Below, one piece after another: positions 17,912 through 17,977 of a stretch of 17,977 nt of DNA. Source of the stretch: Isohypsibius dastychi (Eukaryota; Tardigrada; Eutardigrada; Parachela; Isohypsibiidae); assembly GCA_034696485.1 (NCBI GenBank), contig JAQIWT010000568.1, forward strand, positions 1 to 17,977. The letters run 5' to 3'. The stretch's first letter is position 1; each line of letters begins with the position of its first letter. The position numbers and the translations under genes are program-made. Under the pieces are notes generated by a model. It ran no database searches. It had not been told where the DNA came from and worked only from the letters and a program-made list of their open reading frames with translations.

Positions 17912-17977
17912 TGTCCCCCCAATTATTTTTTAGATAAGACACTCAGTTCTGAACGGCCAGTTATTTCAACCAAAATC

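Noticed and set aside
1-17977. CRISPR array, tRNA or rRNA genes
   Set aside because: The only direct-repeat array has contiguous 19-bp units without spacers, and no cloverleaf or rRNA-like blocks were seen on either strand.

Overview
This is a eukaryotic window, almost certainly from a small-genome ecdysozoan invertebrate. A tardigrade of the Hypsibius/Ramazzottius type is my best guess. The guess rests on GT-AG genes with short introns (mostly 51-72 bp), close gene spacing, TATA promoters with very short leaders, a class-A-like GPCR with an NRF...PHHY motif in place of DRY, and a cuticlin-like ZP membrane protein. No marker fixes the species. There are no bacterial operons, CRISPR arrays, rRNA or tRNA genes that I can support.

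Layout. At 430-970 (minus) lies a complete small gene for a secreted six-cysteine peptide, with TATA box, initiator, 5'-UTR intron, one coding exon and poly(A) signal. The stretch 970-6580 has no gene I can identify. It holds two weak plus-strand exon clusters (about 1864-2480 and 3660-4860) and a 19-bp minisatellite of 15 units (2958-3242) in which 11 units contain a consensus ETS site. A perfect CRE palindrome sits just upstream of the array. From 6580 to 9960 three minus-strand genes follow head to tail. They are an LHFPL-family tetraspan protein that seems to lack its fourth membrane segment, an ARL6IP1-like ER-shaping protein, and a secreted three-domain Kazal inhibitor. Two of its three Kazal domains have a shortened reactive loop.

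The stretch 9960-12300 is mainly non-coding and carries a 155-bp TA-flanked MITE with near-perfect 55-bp arms. At 12311-13944 (plus) is a three-exon orphan GPCR of 343 residues. It is followed by an unidentified minus ORF and a 479-bp foldback element (14359-14837). From 15435 to the right edge (minus) are the last five exons of a ZP-domain membrane protein with a furin site and a transmembrane anchor. Its first exon lies beyond the window. One of its introns contains an 88-bp TA-flanked MITE.

The confident genes do not form a pathway. Several products are secreted or membrane proteins (Cys-rich peptide, Kazal inhibitor, ZP protein, LHFPL, GPCR). Gene models were built by hand from splice consensus and reading-frame continuity. 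The identified genes are firm at family level. The unidentified exon clusters are weak, because open frames of 60-100 codons occur by chance in sequence of this composition.
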